Under the pieces are notes generated by a model. That model was not told where the DNA came from. It did not search any database and was given only the letters and a program-made list of their open reading frames with translations. Made by a program: the position numbers and the translations under genes. 64,000 nt of DNA from Paraburkholderia saeva (lineage in GTDB: Bacteria; Pseudomonadota; Gammaproteobacteria; Burkholderiales; Burkholderiaceae), in assembly GCF_907164555.1 (NCBI RefSeq), contig NZ_CAJQZC010000002.1, positions 434,001-498,000 on the forward strand, in the 5' to 3' direction. Below are positions 62,809-64,000 of the stretch, piece by piece (the first letter of the stretch is position 1; every line of letters starts with the position of its first letter).

Positions 62809-64000
62809 TTATTTTTGAACCACCGCCTGGCGCTTCAGCAACGGCGCCAGATACTTTCCGGTAAAACTTGCCTTCGACTTCGCCACCTGCTCCGGCGTGC
62901 CCTGCGCAATGATCTGTCCGCCGCCCGCGCCGCCTTCCGGCCCAAGATCGATCACCCAGTCGGCGGTTTTGATCACGTCGAGATTATGCTCGATGATTAC
63001 GACAGTATTACCTTGATCTCGCAGCCGGTGAATGACTTCGAGTAGCAGCGCGATATCGTGGAAGTGCAAACCGGTTGTCGGTTCGTCGAGGATGTATAGC
63101 GTGCGACCCGTGTCGCGCTTGCTCAGTTCCAGCGAAAGTTTGACACGCTGGGCTTCGCCGCCCGAAAGCGTGGTCGCCGACTGGCCCAGACGGATGTAGC
63201 CGAGACCCACATCGAGCAGCGTTTTCAGCTTGCGCGCGACCACCGGCACCGGCCGGAAGAACTCGTACGCGTTCTCGACCGTCATCTCCAGCACTTCGCT
63301 GATGTTCTTGCCTTTGTACTGGACGTCGAGCGTTTCGCGGTTGTAGCGCTTGCCGTGACACACGTCGCACGGCACGTAGACGTCCGGCAGAAAGTGCATT
63401 TCGACCTTCAGCACGCCGTCGCCCTGGCACGATTCGCAGCGGCCGCCCTTCACGTTGAACGAGAAGCGGCCTGGATCGTAGCCGCGTTCCTTCGCCGCCG
63501 GCACGCCGGAAAACAGCTCGCGGATCGGCGTGAAGAGGCCTGTGTACGTGGCCGGATTCGAGCGCGGCGTGCGGCCGATCGGCGACTGGTCGACGTTGAT
63601 GACCTTGTCGAAATGCTCCAGCCCTTCAATCGATTCGTACGGTGCCGGCTCGGTGGCTGAGCCATACAGGTGATGTGCGACCGCGTGATACAGCGTGTCG
63701 TTGATCAGCGTCGACTTGCCCGAGCCGGACACGCCGGTCACGCAGGTCAGAAGCCCGACCGGCAGATCGAGCGTAACGTGCTTCAGGTTGTTGCCGTACG
63801 CCTCGACGATACGCAGATGGCGCTCGTCGGGCTGCTTGCGATCGTCCGGAAACTCGATGCGCCGCGCGCCCGACATGTACTGGCCGGTCATCGAAGCCGG
63901 ATCGGCCTGCACCTCTTTCGGCGTGCCTTCGGCGATCACCATGCCGCCGTGCTCGCCGGCGCCCGGTCCCATGTCGACGACGTAATCGGCCATGCGGATC
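62809..64000 (-). CDS. uvrA: Excinuclease ABC subunit A, C-terminal part (runs off the window)
   Basis: About 396 codons of the C-terminal end are present; the start lies beyond base 64000, and Met at 63993 is internal. UvrA recognises bulky DNA lesions in nucleotide excision repair. The second ATPase domain is complete: Walker A '[10 protein letters not shown]', the zinc-binding CxxC pairs ('CESCQGDG', 'CDVCHGKRY'), ABC signature '[11 protein letters not shown]' and Walker B '[12 protein letters not shown]'. The reading frame is intact to the stop. Confidence 0.98.
   Translation of the reverse strand, partial: IRMADYVVDMGPGAGEHGGMVIAEGTPKEVQADPASMTGQYMSGARRIEFPDDRKQPDERHLRIVEAYGNNLKHVTLDLPVGLLTCVTGVSGSGKSTLINDTLYHAVAHHLYGSATEPAPYESIEGLEHFDKVINVDQSPIGRTPRSNPATYTGLFTPIRELFSGVPAAKERGYDPGRFSFNVKGGRCESCQGDGVLKVEMHFLPDVYVPCDVCHGKRYNRETLDVQYKGKNISEVLEMTVENAYEFFRPVPVVARKLKTLLDVGLGYIRLGQSATTLSGGEAQRVKLSLELSKRDTGRTLYILDEPTTGLHFHDIALLLEVIHRLRDQGNTVVIIEHNLDVIKTADWVIDLGPEGGAGGGQIIAQGTPEQVAKSKASFTGKYLAPLLKRQAVVQK

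Overview
The window is GC-rich, densely coded DNA from a betaproteobacterium. It most likely comes from a Burkholderiaceae main chromosome of Paraburkholderia or Caballeronia type. The pointers are gene order and protein style: fmdB–DUF502–aspS–nudB–clsB, ubiE–Tim44-like–ubiJ–ubiB, a DUF3683 FAD/Fe-S oxidoreductase, a Burkholderia-type trimeric porin, citrate synthase with an N-terminal HTH, and an inverted intergenic repeat of a kind I recall from that group. No rRNA, tRNA, CRISPR array, transposase or integrase was recognised.

Layout. 1–1.6 kb: tail of a type VI secretion effector cassette (PAAR adaptor, Tae4-type amidase, small three-helix membrane protein). 1.6–6.3 kb: PAS/LOV-like–GGDEF–EAL protein, nitrate-reductase-associated protein, fdhD. 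6.4–13.7 kb: leftward fatty-acid oxidation cluster (TetR regulator, acyl-CoA dehydrogenase, FadN-type fused enzyme, thiolase, then enoyl-CoA hydratase beyond an intrinsic terminator), with two palindromes in front of the regulator. 13.9–28.9 kb: leftward housekeeping block (clsB, nudB, aspS, DUF502, fmdB, methyltransferase, ubiB, ubiJ, Tim44-like, ubiE, DUF971, HIT, DUF3683 oxidoreductase). 29.4–32.7 kb: rightward ilvA, 5'-nucleotidase, queF. 32.8–33.5 kb: a large imperfect inverted repeat between convergent genes. 33.5–37.8 kb: D-amino-acid module (RidA, N-acyl-D-amino-acid deacylase, RpiR regulator, and a divergent PLP-dependent D-amino-acid deaminase).

38–45 kb: MarR/MFS efflux pair, EcsC-family gene preceded by two tandem hairpin repeats, alpha/beta hydrolase, CHRD protein, porin and LysR regulator. 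45.4–52.3 kb: the most unusual locus. A BvgS/EvgS-like hybrid kinase lies 13 nt behind an AqpZ-like aquaporin whose selectivity-filter positions differ from AqpZ. Upstream are three RcsB-like response regulators, two of them overlapping. 52.5–64 kb: MFS/LysR pair, chemoreceptor, two membrane proteins, flavin reductase, two overlapping small genes, DinB protein, HTH–citrate synthase, AI-2E/PerM-family permease and the C-terminal part of uvrA, which runs off the window.

Most genes are ordinary core metabolism. The parts worth following up are the aquaporin–phosphorelay–triple-regulator locus, the T6SS cassette with its unrecognised membrane protein, the HTH–citrate synthase, and the non-coding repeats at 32.8–33.5 kb and 40.1–40.2 kb. 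Starts were re-chosen wherever a Shine-Dalgarno sequence or family N-terminus favoured an internal codon, and this is stated for each gene. All family calls come from reading the sequence; no database search was run.
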